From assembly GCA_023135165.1 (NCBI GenBank), contig JAGLTS010000063.1, positions 1-54,790 of the forward strand: DNA of 54,790 bases, read 5' to 3'. The position numbers and the translations under genes are program-made. The notes below the pieces were generated by a model. That model had not been told where the DNA came from, did not search any database, and was given only the letters and a program-made list of their open reading frames with translations. The stretch comes from Phycisphaerales bacterium (GTDB lineage: Bacteria > Planctomycetota > Phycisphaerae > Phycisphaerales > JAGLTS01). Positions 17,771 to 25,490 of this stretch are shown here, one piece after another; position 1 is the first letter of the stretch; each line of letters starts with the position of its first letter.

Positions 17771-18241
17771 ATGGAAACCACGCTCATCATTCTCAAGCCC
17801 GATGCGCTCCAGCGCGGTCTCATGGGCCGGCTTGTCAGCCGATTCGAGGACAAGGGCTTGCACATCGTCGGCGCGAAACTCATGCGGATCAGCCCCGAAC
17901 TCGCAGCGAAACACTACGCTGTTCACGAAGGTAAGCCCTTCTATGACAAGCTGTTGCGATTCATGACAAGCTCGCCGGTCTTCGTCATGGCGGTGCGTGG
18001 CGTCGGGGCGATCGAGATCAGCCGAAAGATGATGGGCGCGACGTTCGGCTCCAAGGCCGACCCGGGCACCATCCGAGGCGACTTCGGCGTCTCCAACAGC
18101 TTCAACCTCATCCACGGCTCGGACAGTGCCGAGTCAGCAGAGCACGAACTGGCGCTCTTCTTCAGCCCGGGCGAGATCCTCGACAGTGCGCGCCAGATCG
18201 AGCCTTGGATCTACGACCTCTCAGCCGGCACGCCCGAGTAA
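17771..18241 (+). CDS. ndk: Nucleoside diphosphate kinase
   Basis: Ndk transfers the gamma phosphate from ATP to nucleoside diphosphates through a phospho-histidine. The 156 residues start with METTLIILKPDALQRGLMGR and contain SRFEDKGLHIVGAKLMRI, RGDFGVSN, the active-site histidine in NLIHGSDSAESAEHEL, and a slightly long C-terminus. AAGGAGG lies eight bases before ATG 17771, so upstream in-frame codons are excluded. It is a monocistronic housekeeping gene divergent from the gsp operon. Confidence 0.97.
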   Translation: METTLIILKPDALQRGLMGRLVSRFEDKGLHIVGAKLMRISPELAAKHYAVHEGKPFYDKLLRFMTSSPVFVMAVRGVGAIEISRKMMGATFGSKADPGTIRGDFGVSNSFNLIHGSDSAESAEHELALFFSPGEILDSARQIEPWIYDLSAGTPE

Positions 18242-18895
18242 CCCCCCACACACAACCCACGGATCAACAGGCAATCCCCGGATCGGGGGACCCGCCATTC
18301 CATCAGCGCGCGCACGGAATCACGGAAAACGTGTTATCGGACCAGAGTTTTGAGCCAGTTTTGACCGGTTTTGGCGAGTTTCGGCGCGTTTTCGATCAGT
18401 TTCAGCACGTTTTGGGTCGGTTTTGAGCAACATTTTGAGGCTCGATCGGGATCGCGCGCGCATTGCAGAGGGGGTGTCGCGATGAGCCGCGAAGTGCCGC
18501 GATGACCGCAGTGGTGCGCATGTCGCGTGCGATGTGCGACCGTGTGGGGAGGGGGGTGACGATCGCCGATTCAACTGTGGAGGTCGCTACGAGTTCCGCC
18601 GAGCACCCGCGCTCGGCACTACCGGGTCATCGCGCGAGCTCGGCTCGGCACAAGCCGGCTGGCCAGTTCCTCCTGCTCTGTGGGGTTCGACTCACGGGAT
18701 CGCTTCTCGCGCCCTTGGCCGACCCAGGGCACACAGCAGCGCACGGCATCACGCTCCGCCGGCATGACCGGCTCATTGCCCAGCCCGTCCCACTTCGCCG
18801 GGCCAGAAAACGGTATCCGACACCGTTCCCGCCCCCTCGGCTCTCCGGGCGCGGTAGGATTTGTGCCGAGTCCCCCCTCCACGAAGGATTGCCGC
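18242..18895. other. Long non-coding region before the accessory gene pair
   Basis: These 650 bases have no convincing gene. CCCCG/CGGGG at 18276-18289 could form a short hairpin after ndk, without a T-run. Phased T-tracts occupy 18347-18437. A TAGGAT -10-like box at 18854-18859 followed by GAAGGA at 18883-18888 probably serves the gene at 18896. Confidence 0.5.
18347..18437. repeat. Nine helically phased T-tracts (predicted bent DNA)
   Basis: GTTT or GTTTT units begin at 18347, 18358, 18368, 18378, 18388, 18399, 18409 and 18420, with an ATTTT at 18432: spacings of 11, 10, 10, 10, 11, 10, 11 and 12 bases. This is a degenerate tandem repeat of about 10.5 bases, matching the helical turn, which is the classical arrangement for intrinsic curvature. 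No coding function is apparent. Confidence 0.8.
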
Positions 18896-19555
18896 ATGCA
18901 CGAGAGCAAGCTACCCAAGGTCTCCATCCGTGAAGTGCTGGGCTACACGATCTTGGTCTCTAGAGAAGCCGTCAAAGAGACGTTTCAACATCACATCGTC
19001 TGGAGTTCGCTGTGCTGTCTTGCGACGCTCGGCGTTGGCCTACCAGTTCTCATCATCGCCAAGGGGAGGGAGTGGGCGATGCTTGAGTGGGGCGTCAACT
19101 TCTGGACCATCCTGGCGATGCTCGCGGGCGGCCTGGCAATGCTGCTGATCGGGTGGTCAATCATCGTCCCGGTTCAACTCGACAAACAATCAAAGAGTCT
19201 TCTAAGACAAGAGCGAGACGCATCGTCGGCGCTGCGTATTACATCTGAGAGCATTGATGATGCGAAAGAGGCCCTAGAAAGCCTGATCGACTCCGACCTA
19301 AACCCCCACGACTTACTAGCCGCCTACGAGGGTCACAAGGCCGCGCTTCTCGATGCCTTTTCAGAGTTGTATCCAAGAAGCCGCATGGTTGAACTGGAAA
19401 CGGCAATTTGGAAGTCTGAGGAGTGGTGCAGGCAACGTCTGTCGTCCAGTTACTATGAGCAAGATGTGGCGAAGGATACGATCAAAGTCATCCTTGACAC
19501 AGTCTCAAGGATTGAGAGCGAAACACGATTAGGGCAACACGCCCTCAAGAGTTGA
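18896..19555 (+). CDS. Two-helix membrane protein with cytoplasmic helical domain, unknown
   Basis: I do not recognise this 219-residue protein. Start 18896 is chosen for GAAGGA seven bases upstream. A short N-terminal amphipathic part is followed by two membrane helices (SSLCCLATLGVGLPVLIIAK, then FWTILAMLAGGLAMLLIGWS), and then about 140 residues of charged, mostly helical sequence that could be a coiled coil or four-helix bundle. Codon use (CTA, TTA, AGA; AT-richer third positions after 19200) differs from neighbours, suggesting transfer. It precedes the nuclease-like gene at 19699 by 143 bases on the same strand, so the two may form an accessory pair. Confidence 0.75.
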   Translation: MHESKLPKVSIREVLGYTILVSREAVKETFQHHIVWSSLCCLATLGVGLPVLIIAKGREWAMLEWGVNFWTILAMLAGGLAMLLIGWSIIVPVQLDKQSKSLLRQERDASSALRITSESIDDAKEALESLIDSDLNPHDLLAAYEGHKAALLDAFSELYPRSRMVELETAIWKSEEWCRQRLSSSYYEQDVAKDTIKVILDTVSRIESETRLGQHALKS

Positions 19556-19698
19556 CCCCGTTCTGCCTCCCTTCCTCGACATCGGGATTGAAGCCCTGGG
19601 AGGGGTGGCCTAGCGACGCCGCTCAGCTTCTCGTTGGTCTCTGCCTGTGAGGTCCTCCGTGAGTGTCTGGGTGAGGGCCGCGAAGAGAGGAGCACGAA

Positions 19699-20688
19699 GT
19701 GGACCCCAAGGAACTGCGCAGCTTTGAACAGGCCGGGAAGATCGTGGAGCGATTCGAGCAGGTGCTCGGCAGCTACGGAGTTTCGATTGCTTCAAGAAGC
19801 GAGCTTGAGGCCATCTGCCTTGAGATTCAGGACCTCGAAGATAAACGCACTCGCCGGAGCCCCCTTCCAGAAGACACCGACTTTCGTGCTGAGATGTCGC
19901 GTGCGATGGGGGTCCTGCACTTTGCCGAACTTCTCGTAGCGACCTTCGACCGAGGGCGCCGGTTGGACATCCTGAAACCACATATGGAGCTGTTCAACGG
20001 AGCATCGGTCGCGCAGAACGTTCGTCGAATCGGTGACGACAAGGCCAACAAGCTCTTTGAACTTCTCCTGGCTCTGGCATGCATGAACTTCGGCACCAAA
20101 GTGGCTCTCGATCATCCCGTCACATCCAAGGGCCACAACCCGGATGTCATGTTCTGTCATGCCGACACCAAGTGGGCGCTGGCCTGCAAGGTCCCGAACG
20201 GGGATTCCACTATCTCCGCCTATGACAACATCAAGTCTGCTGTGTCCCAGATTGATCGCAGTGACGCGGACCGCGGCCTTGTTGTTCTGAACGCCAGGAA
20301 CTGGATCAACCACGACTCACTGTGGAGCAATCCCGGCGGCGCGGTGATCGGAAAGCCAGACGAACAAGACATCCATTGGGCGTGGGCGACTGCTGAGATG
20401 CCTTTCTCCATGCTTCGAGCGGAGGCCGATGATCGGTACCACGCAGTCCTCCGGGACAAAGGGGAGGAGCTGCTAGAGGTCTTTGACAAATCTGCGAAGG
20501 CGGTGCCCGCCGTCTTGAACTTCCTCCAGTCCGCGACACTCATCGCCAGCCCGTACGGTCCTCTGATGTCGCGGGTGGGCACCTTTGTGGTTTGGCCCAC
20601 AGGCGCGGAGGATGACGGGACGCTGTGCGTGGTCGCCAAGCTCAACGAGGCCATGTTCCGTCTGCCAGCAATTCCCGGCCTAGAATGA
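19699..20688 (+). CDS. Unknown protein with possible PD-(D/E)xK-like fold
   Basis: This is a 329-residue protein from GTG 19699, with GAGAGGA about eight bases upstream. No family is recognised. Around residues 110-170 the pattern resembles the core of restriction-endonuclease-like folds: a helix with Glu (NKLFELLLALACMNFGTKV), then GHNPDVMFCHADTKWALACK, where PD and K align with the PD...(D/E)xK motif but the middle acid is Ala (ALACK). Later segments alternate helix and strand (DRGLVVLNARNWINHD). It could be an inactive or divergent nuclease, or an unrelated protein. The neighbour is the membrane protein at 18896, and dispersed repeats follow. Confidence 0.72.
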   Translation: MDPKELRSFEQAGKIVERFEQVLGSYGVSIASRSELEAICLEIQDLEDKRTRRSPLPEDTDFRAEMSRAMGVLHFAELLVATFDRGRRLDILKPHMELFNGASVAQNVRRIGDDKANKLFELLLALACMNFGTKVALDHPVTSKGHNPDVMFCHADTKWALACKVPNGDSTISAYDNIKSAVSQIDRSDADRGLVVLNARNWINHDSLWSNPGGAVIGKPDEQDIHWAWATAEMPFSMLRAEADDRYHAVLRDKGEELLEVFDKSAKAVPAVLNFLQSATLIASPYGPLMSRVGTFVVWPTGAEDDGTLCVVAKLNEAMFRLPAIPGLE

Positions 20689-20899
20689 TAGCAGTGCTAA
20701 TAGGTACCTCCTTCATTGGGCTCCACTTAGAACCGCCCCGTATGGCAATGGGGGCAGATCTTGTCTCTTGACGCATTTTCTCCATCAACGAAGCCTCACC
20801 CAAGTAGCATACCTCCCCTCGCTCTGCTGCCCGCGAGAGCCCGTCGCCCCCGTGCGCACCTCGCTGCCCTTCGACCCTACCACAAGAGGTCGGAAAAGG

Positions 20900-20919
20900 G
20901 GATAAGTACATTAAGTGGA
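20900..20919. repeat. 20-nt dispersed repeat, copy 1
   Basis: The sequence ggataagtacattaagtgga is AT-rich against a GC-rich background and is exactly repeated at 22468-22487. The two copies lie on either side of the aminotransferase gene, in direct orientation. Confidence 0.9.
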
Positions 20920-21065
20920 TCGGAAGGCGGGGAAGTGGCAACGGGGCATGGCATAGGCAGCAGGGGCAGCAGGGGCAAAGGCACAAAGGCAGGGAAGGGA
21001 AGTGTGTGCGTGTTGCAGTTCTGACGTACACCGGACTCACAGAGTTCGGCTCTGCTTGTTGCGAA

Positions 21066-21081
21066 GTCGGGCGCGTGTTGC
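21066..21081. repeat. 16-nt dispersed repeat, copy 1
   Basis: gtcgggcgcgtgttgc recurs exactly at 22441-22456, in the same orientation and again close to the 20-nt repeat. Confidence 0.8.
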
Positions 21082-21109
21082 TTGTCATCGCTTCGGCGCT
21101 CGGGTTTGC

Positions 21110-22279
21110 TCAGCGAAGGTACGCCTCCATGCGGTCGAATGCTTTGTTGATCTGCTCGTTGGGAATGCAGAACGAGAGGCGGAGGTGTCCTTCGCCGGTC
21201 GGGCCGAACGCTATGCCGGGCGTTGTTGATACGCGAGCCTCTCTGAGCAACTTCTTGCAGAAGGTCGCGGAGTCGCTGCCTTCTTTCAGGAGGATTTGCG
21301 GGAACATCAGGTAGCCGCCGTTGGGTTTCTGGTAGGCGAAGACGGAGTCGAGGCGATCAAGGCGGTCGCACATGAGGTTGCGAGCTTCGAGGTAATGCTC
21401 GCTGAACTCTTCGACGCAGCGCTGCGGACCCGTGAGCGCCGCGAGCGCCGCGTATTGTGAAGCGACGGGCGCGCAGATCGCCAGTGGAATGTGGATCTTA
21501 CCTATCTGACGGGCCAGATCTTCCCGCGCGTGGATGTAGCCGATTCGCCAGCCGGTCATGGCGTATGTTTTGGTGAGTGTGAAACAACTCACGACACGCC
21601 CCGCCATCTCCGGAATCGACGCGATGCTGAAGTGCTTGTGACCATCATAGATGAAGTACTCATACGCTTCATCCGTGATGACAGTCAGATTGTGTTCGAT
21701 CGCTATGTCAGCAAGGGCGCGAAGCTCGCGTTCCTCAAGCACGGTCCCCGTGGGATTGTTCGGCGAACAGTACATGATCGCCTTGGTCTTGGGGGTGATC
21801 GCTTTTCGGATGCCGTCCAGATCGAGGCTGAAACCATCCTCCTCGATGAGCGGGACGAAGACGGGCGTGCCGGACGCGATGCTGACCTGACGGATGTGGG
21901 TTGAGTAGGTCGGCGAGGGGAGGATGACCTCATCGCCTGGGTCGATCAGTGCGAAGACGGCGGCGCAGAGACCTTCGATCGCGCCGACGGTGACGATGAT
22001 CTCGGAGCTGCGCGCGGTGATGTTGTTGTCGCGCGCCAGTTTCTCAGCGATGGCTTCACGCAGCGCCGGCAGGCCGGTCGTTTCCGAGTAGCCGCCTGCG
22101 AGTCCATCCTGGATTGCGTTGGTTGCAGCATCCTTGATGTGCTGGGGCGTGTCGGTGGTCGGCTTGGCCCATGAGAGGAAGGCGACATCCTCCACTTCCT
22201 TGGAGAGTCGCGTCATCTCATGGATTGCTGACGGTTGTATGCGGGACACCCGTTCGGAAACGCGCGCTGTGTGGGTCAC
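21110..22279 (-). CDS. PLP-dependent class I aminotransferase (AspC-like)
   Basis: The protein has 389 residues. Start GTG 22279 is chosen because AAGGAGG lies seven bases upstream. Fold-type I features: NPTGTVLEEREL (substrate-binding Asn), VITDEAYEYFIYDG (Asp and Tyr that contact the PLP ring), FTLTKTYAMTGWRIGYI with the Schiff-base Lys, and the late Arg in HLRLSFCIPNE for the substrate carboxylate. The family includes aspartate, aromatic and alanine aminotransferases; the substrate cannot be read from the sequence. It is monocistronic, flanked by dispersed repeats. Confidence 0.92.
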   Translation of the reverse strand: MTHTARVSERVSRIQPSAIHEMTRLSKEVEDVAFLSWAKPTTDTPQHIKDAATNAIQDGLAGGYSETTGLPALREAIAEKLARDNNITARSSEIIVTVGAIEGLCAAVFALIDPGDEVILPSPTYSTHIRQVSIASGTPVFVPLIEEDGFSLDLDGIRKAITPKTKAIMYCSPNNPTGTVLEERELRALADIAIEHNLTVITDEAYEYFIYDGHKHFSIASIPEMAGRVVSCFTLTKTYAMTGWRIGYIHAREDLARQIGKIHIPLAICAPVASQYAALAALTGPQRCVEEFSEHYLEARNLMCDRLDRLDSVFAYQKPNGGYLMFPQILLKEGSDSATFCKKLLREARVSTTPGIAFGPTGEGHLRLSFCIPNEQINKAFDRMEAYLR

Positions 22280-22390
22280 TGGACTGCCTCCTTGGCGGTT
22301 GATTTCACCGATGTTCTTGATGATATCACGGTGGTGCACGCCGTGGGGGTTGTGGTGCGTTTTCCGCAGGAACGAGCTGCTGCGGCTTTG

Positions 22391-22528
22391 GGGTAGAATG
22401 AGGAAATGCGAGCGCGAGCGGACAAGGTCGTCGTTGCGATGTCGGGCGCGTGTTGCGCGGGGACAGCGGATAAGTACATTAAGTGGACCACCTTTCTTGA
22501 GGCGGTCCATGCATCGCGGAAGCGCTGA
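22391..22528 (+). pseudogene. Truncated second copy of the mnmA promoter and start, fused to repeat DNA
   Basis: From 22406 the reading MRARADKVVVAMSG copies the first 14 residues of the mnmA gene in this window (MRSRAEKVVVAMSG); by eye 38 of 42 bases match, and the match continues upstream through GGGTAGAAT, the counterpart of the mnmA -10 box. After codon 14 the similarity stops inside the 16-nt repeat, and the frame continues through the 20-nt repeat to a stop at 22528, giving 40 residues. The ATP-binding PP-loop motif is broken, so it cannot be functional MnmA. It could still be transcribed and translated as a short peptide. Confidence 0.75.
22468..22487. repeat. 20-nt dispersed repeat, copy 2
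   Basis: An exact copy of the element at 20900-20919. Just downstream, GGACCACC and GGCGGTCC (22484-22507) can form a hairpin. It lies between the aminotransferase start and the end of the Kazal/dockerin-like gene. Confidence 0.9.
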
Positions 22529-22531
22529 CGA

Positions 22532-23437
22532 TCAGCAGCCGACGCCGTAGTTGGCGAGGAGGATGCCCAGGTCTGCCTGATCCGTGTCGCCGTCGCCATC
22601 ACAGTCGCCGCCTGCGTCAATCTCGTATGAAGCGAGCAGAATGCCCAAGTCCGTCTGATCGACGCAACCATCGCCGTTCAGGTCGCCGGGGATGCCTCCG
22701 CACGGTCCTTTGTAGTCCACGCTGATGCCGGCCCGCGCCGCTTCGCAGGCGTTGTCGTACGTCTGCCCATCGCATCCGCAGACAGGATCGTAGATCTCCT
22801 GACACTCTTCCGGCCGGGGCATGCACACGCCCGTCTCGGCGGCGCAGACATAGAAGAAGCAGTAGTGATCCTCGTGGCAGTCGCCATTCGACCAGCAGTA
22901 CACCGCGGGCGGGTACGGCCCATGCACCGGCCCCATCCCCCAGCCGACGGCGCTGTCCCAATGCTCGATGAAGATGAACTGCTCCGGCGGCGGGCCGGGA
23001 CGCTGCGTCGTCAACTCCCACCCGATGTCCTCCGGCGGCCAGATGTGGTCGTAGCCGAACGTGAACTGCTCGACCGCGTGCTCCGGATCGTCCGTCCACC
23101 AGTGCACGCTGCCCAGCGTGACGGACCAGCAGGGGCTTGAGAATCCGCCCGGCCTGGTGAAGATCCCGCACGCATGCATCATCGGCACATCCTCAACCGC
23201 GAAGTGCCAGCCCTGCGGCGTCACGACATCGGTGTAGTTGCCGATGTTCAGGTCATTCGTCCCAACGCGAAACTCCATCATCGGGTAGCTCGCCGAATCC
23301 ACGGGGTACTCGTACATCCGGTTGCCCGACCCGCCGCACACGTAGCCATTCGAGTAGACCAGCGGTGCATCCGCTCCGGCAAAGGCGCAGGCGCACGCCG
23401 AAACGGCAACCGCTGCCATCCGTTGTAGACCTTTCAT
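22532..23437 (-). CDS. Secreted protein with Kazal-type domain and dockerin-like tail
   Basis: The protein has 301 residues. Start 23437 has AAGGAG eight bases upstream and opens a Sec signal peptide (MAAVAVSACACAFAGADA). The central part of about 170 residues is rich in Trp, Gly and Pro and is not recognised. Residues about 202-249 match a Kazal-type serine protease inhibitor domain: YDPVCGCDGQTYDNACEAAR with the conserved Cys spacing and a final GPCG. The last 52 residues are the two-motif dockerin-like tail (GDLNGDGCVDQTDLGILLAS and CDGDGDTDQADLGILLANYG). It may act as a secreted or surface-bound protease inhibitor; Kazal-like modules also occur in bacterial proteins with no known inhibitory role. 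Confidence 0.85.
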   Translation of the reverse strand: MKGLQRMAAVAVSACACAFAGADAPLVYSNGYVCGGSGNRMYEYPVDSASYPMMEFRVGTNDLNIGNYTDVVTPQGWHFAVEDVPMMHACGIFTRPGGFSSPCWSVTLGSVHWWTDDPEHAVEQFTFGYDHIWPPEDIGWELTTQRPGPPPEQFIFIEHWDSAVGWGMGPVHGPYPPAVYCWSNGDCHEDHYCFFYVCAAETGVCMPRPEECQEIYDPVCGCDGQTYDNACEAARAGISVDYKGPCGGIPGDLNGDGCVDQTDLGILLASYEIDAGGDCDGDGDTDQADLGILLANYGVGC

Positions 23438-23614
23438 GATGCTCACTCCTTGCCTGGTTATTCGGCGAAATCGCAGAGTCCCATATCCAGTATGCCGCGT
23501 GATGGAACCGGGACAAGCGCGAACTTCGCCGGTTGTGCGAAAGGACCGGATTTGTCGCTGGACCCCGCCCCGTTTCGGTGGGTTGCCGCGTTCCTTGCGA
23601 GTCGAATCCGTATC

Positions 23615-24472
23615 ATGCCGAGCGTGAACCGCCTGCGAACCGTGTGCGTGGTGTTGCTGGGTCTCTTGGCCGGTGTTCTTGTCCTCGGGAGTTGTGATCG
23701 TGCGCAGAGCGCCGATGACTTGCCCGCCAAGGAACGGCTGCACGTGTACATCCTTGCCGGTCAGTCGAACATGTCCGGCCGAGCGCGGCTTGAACCGGAC
23801 GACCGCATCGCACACGAGCGTATCCTGATGCTCGATCGGCGTGGCCGATGGGTGCCGGCGATCGAACCGTTGCACCGTGATGATCCGCCGCGCGCGTACG
23901 CAGGGCTTGGTCGCAGCTTCGCACAGGTGATGGCCGATGCGGATGAGTCGATCACGATCGGTTTAGTCCCCTGCGCGTGGGGCTCGACGGCGCTCAACCG
24001 CTGGGAACGAGGCGGTGATCTCTACGAGTACCTGCTTGAACGGACACGCACCGCGATGCAGGCCGGGACGTTGCGCGGCATCCTCTGGCATCAGGGCGAA
24101 ACCGATGCCGAACGCAAAGACGCTGCGACGACCTACGCGCCTCGTCTCGCCCGCATGATCGCTGACCTGCGAACGGACTTGGATCAGCCGGATCTTCCGC
24201 TGGTCGTCGGCACGCTCGGTGACTTCACCGTGGCCAACACGCGGTATCCGTATGCGCGCACCGTCAACAGCGCCCTGCGAACCATTCCTTCGCTCGCCCA
24301 GCACGCCGCCTGCGTCGATTCGCAAGGCCTGACCGACATCGGCGACCGCGTTCATTTCGACCGCGCATCGCTCCAGATCCTGGGCATGCGATACGCCGAC
24401 GCGATGATGCGTCTGCACGCGAGCACCGCATCCGTCGACGAAGAACATACGATGACGCCGCACCAACCGTGA
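23615..24472 (+). CDS. SASA-type carbohydrate esterase lipoprotein (SGNH hydrolase)
   Basis: This 285-residue product is an exported lipoprotein (hydrophobic VCVVLLGLLAGVLVLGSC, with Cys as lipidation site). AGQSNMSGRARLEPDDR carries the nucleophile Ser of the SASA / carbohydrate-esterase 6 family, ILWHQGETDA is the second conserved block, and GDRVHFDRAS supplies the His and Asp. Such enzymes remove acetyl groups from sugars. ATG 23615 or GTG 23624 could be the start; neither has a strong ribosome site. The next gene follows 25 bases later, so they may be co-transcribed. Confidence 0.88.
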   Translation: MPSVNRLRTVCVVLLGLLAGVLVLGSCDRAQSADDLPAKERLHVYILAGQSNMSGRARLEPDDRIAHERILMLDRRGRWVPAIEPLHRDDPPRAYAGLGRSFAQVMADADESITIGLVPCAWGSTALNRWERGGDLYEYLLERTRTAMQAGTLRGILWHQGETDAERKDAATTYAPRLARMIADLRTDLDQPDLPLVVGTLGDFTVANTRYPYARTVNSALRTIPSLAQHAACVDSQGLTDIGDRVHFDRASLQILGMRYADAMMRLHASTASVDEEHTMTPHQP

Positions 24473-24497
24473 TCGACACACCGAGAGGAGCGATACC

Positions 24498-25454
24498 ATG
24501 ATGATCGAGATTGACCGCAGGGCGTTCCTTGCAGGCGCATCAGTCGCAGCACTGGCCGGCTGGCCTCGCATCATCGCCGCGGACGATCAGCCGGCGGAGG
24601 TGAAGACCCTCCCGGTGACCACGCTCGGCCGAACCGGACGCGTCGTATCTCGCCTGGGTATCGGCGTGTATCCGATCATCCATTACGAATCACACGACGA
24701 TGCCGTGGCCGTGCTTCGTCATGCGTTCGACCTCGGTGTGCGTTACATCGACACGGCGCCATCCTACGGCAACGGTCGCTCCGAAACGCGCATCGGTCTT
24801 GCCTTACAAGGATACGAACGGTCCGAGTTCTTCATCGCCACCAAGACGCTTGAGCGTTCCGGCGACGCCGCGCGGCGCGAGTTGGAGCAGTCGCTTGCAC
24901 GCCTTGGCCTCGACTCTGTTGATTCGGTGCAGATCCATTCGCTCAAGAATGATATCGACTCGCTCTTCGGCCCAGATGCCGTCCTCAAAGCGCTCGAAAA
25001 AGCCCGTGAAGAGAAACTCGTCAAACACATCGGCATCACGGCGCACTTCAACCCGAAGTACCTCATCGAAGCAGTGAAGCACTATCCGTTCGCCACTGTT
25101 CTTGTCCCTATCAATCCACTGGATACGAAGTATCTTTCATTCACGCGCGAGTTCCTGCCCGTCGCGAAAGCGCATGATGTCGCGGTGGTCGCGATGAAGG
25201 TCTACGCAGGTGGTGTGTTGCTCGAGGATGGCAAGCTCACACCTGCCGAGTGCGTCCACTATGCGCTCAGCCAAGCCGGCGTTGACGTCATCATCCCAGG
25301 TTGCGAAACGATCGCTCATGTCGATGATGCATACAATGCCGCAATGGCGTTCAAGCCGCTCTCGCGCGAAGCGCAAGCTGATATTGAGCAGCGTGCCGGC
25401 GAGCACAAGGGCAAGGAAAGTGAGTGGTACAAAGACCGCGATAGCGATGGGTAA
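24498..25454 (+). CDS. Tat-exported aldo/keto reductase family protein
   Basis: The product has 318 residues. ATG 24498 has AGAGGAG seven bases upstream. The N-terminus is a twin-arginine signal (DRRAFLAGASVAALAGW), so it is probably folded with NADP in the cytoplasm and exported. The AKR fold is clear: LGLGI-like start, VRYIDTAPSYGNGRSE with catalytic Asp and Tyr, FIATKTL with Lys, and SVQIHSL with His. The late VDVIIPGCETIAHVDDAYNA is the NADP phosphate region. Substrate is unknown; proximity to a sugar esterase suggests carbohydrate use. Confidence 0.9.
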   Translation: MMIEIDRRAFLAGASVAALAGWPRIIAADDQPAEVKTLPVTTLGRTGRVVSRLGIGVYPIIHYESHDDAVAVLRHAFDLGVRYIDTAPSYGNGRSETRIGLALQGYERSEFFIATKTLERSGDAARRELEQSLARLGLDSVDSVQIHSLKNDIDSLFGPDAVLKALEKAREEKLVKHIGITAHFNPKYLIEAVKHYPFATVLVPINPLDTKYLSFTREFLPVAKAHDVAVVAMKVYAGGVLLEDGKLTPAECVHYALSQAGVDVIIPGCETIAHVDDAYNAAMAFKPLSREAQADIEQRAGEHKGKESEWYKDRDSDG

Positions 25455-25490
25455 GTGTCGCCGTGACCCATAAGGGAAACGCGCCGAAGG

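Larger units (their letters stand above)
20689..21109. other. Repeat-rich intergenic region
   Basis: These 420 bases separate two convergent genes and carry no gene I can support. They contain a 20-nt dispersed repeat (20900-20919), a low-complexity G/A/C-rich tract with GGCAGCAGG and AAAGGCA steps (about 20940-21000), and a 16-nt repeat (21066-21081); both repeats recur together at 22441-22487. Confidence 0.6.

Noticed and set aside
18660-18720. tRNA-like T-arm (GGTTCGACTC) in the gap after ndk
   Set aside because: The flanking bases do not form a five-base T-stem, and no acceptor, D or anticodon stems can be found.
18463-18933. Plus-strand frame of 156 codons in the gap before 18896
   Set aside because: No ribosome site, Arg/Pro/His-biased composition, and it overlaps the real start and ribosome site of the gene at 18896 in another frame.
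20642-21088. Minus-strand frame of 148 codons downstream of the aminotransferase
   Set aside because: It is mostly low-complexity Cys/Leu/Pro sequence from the repeat tract and overlaps the end of the gene at 19699-20688.
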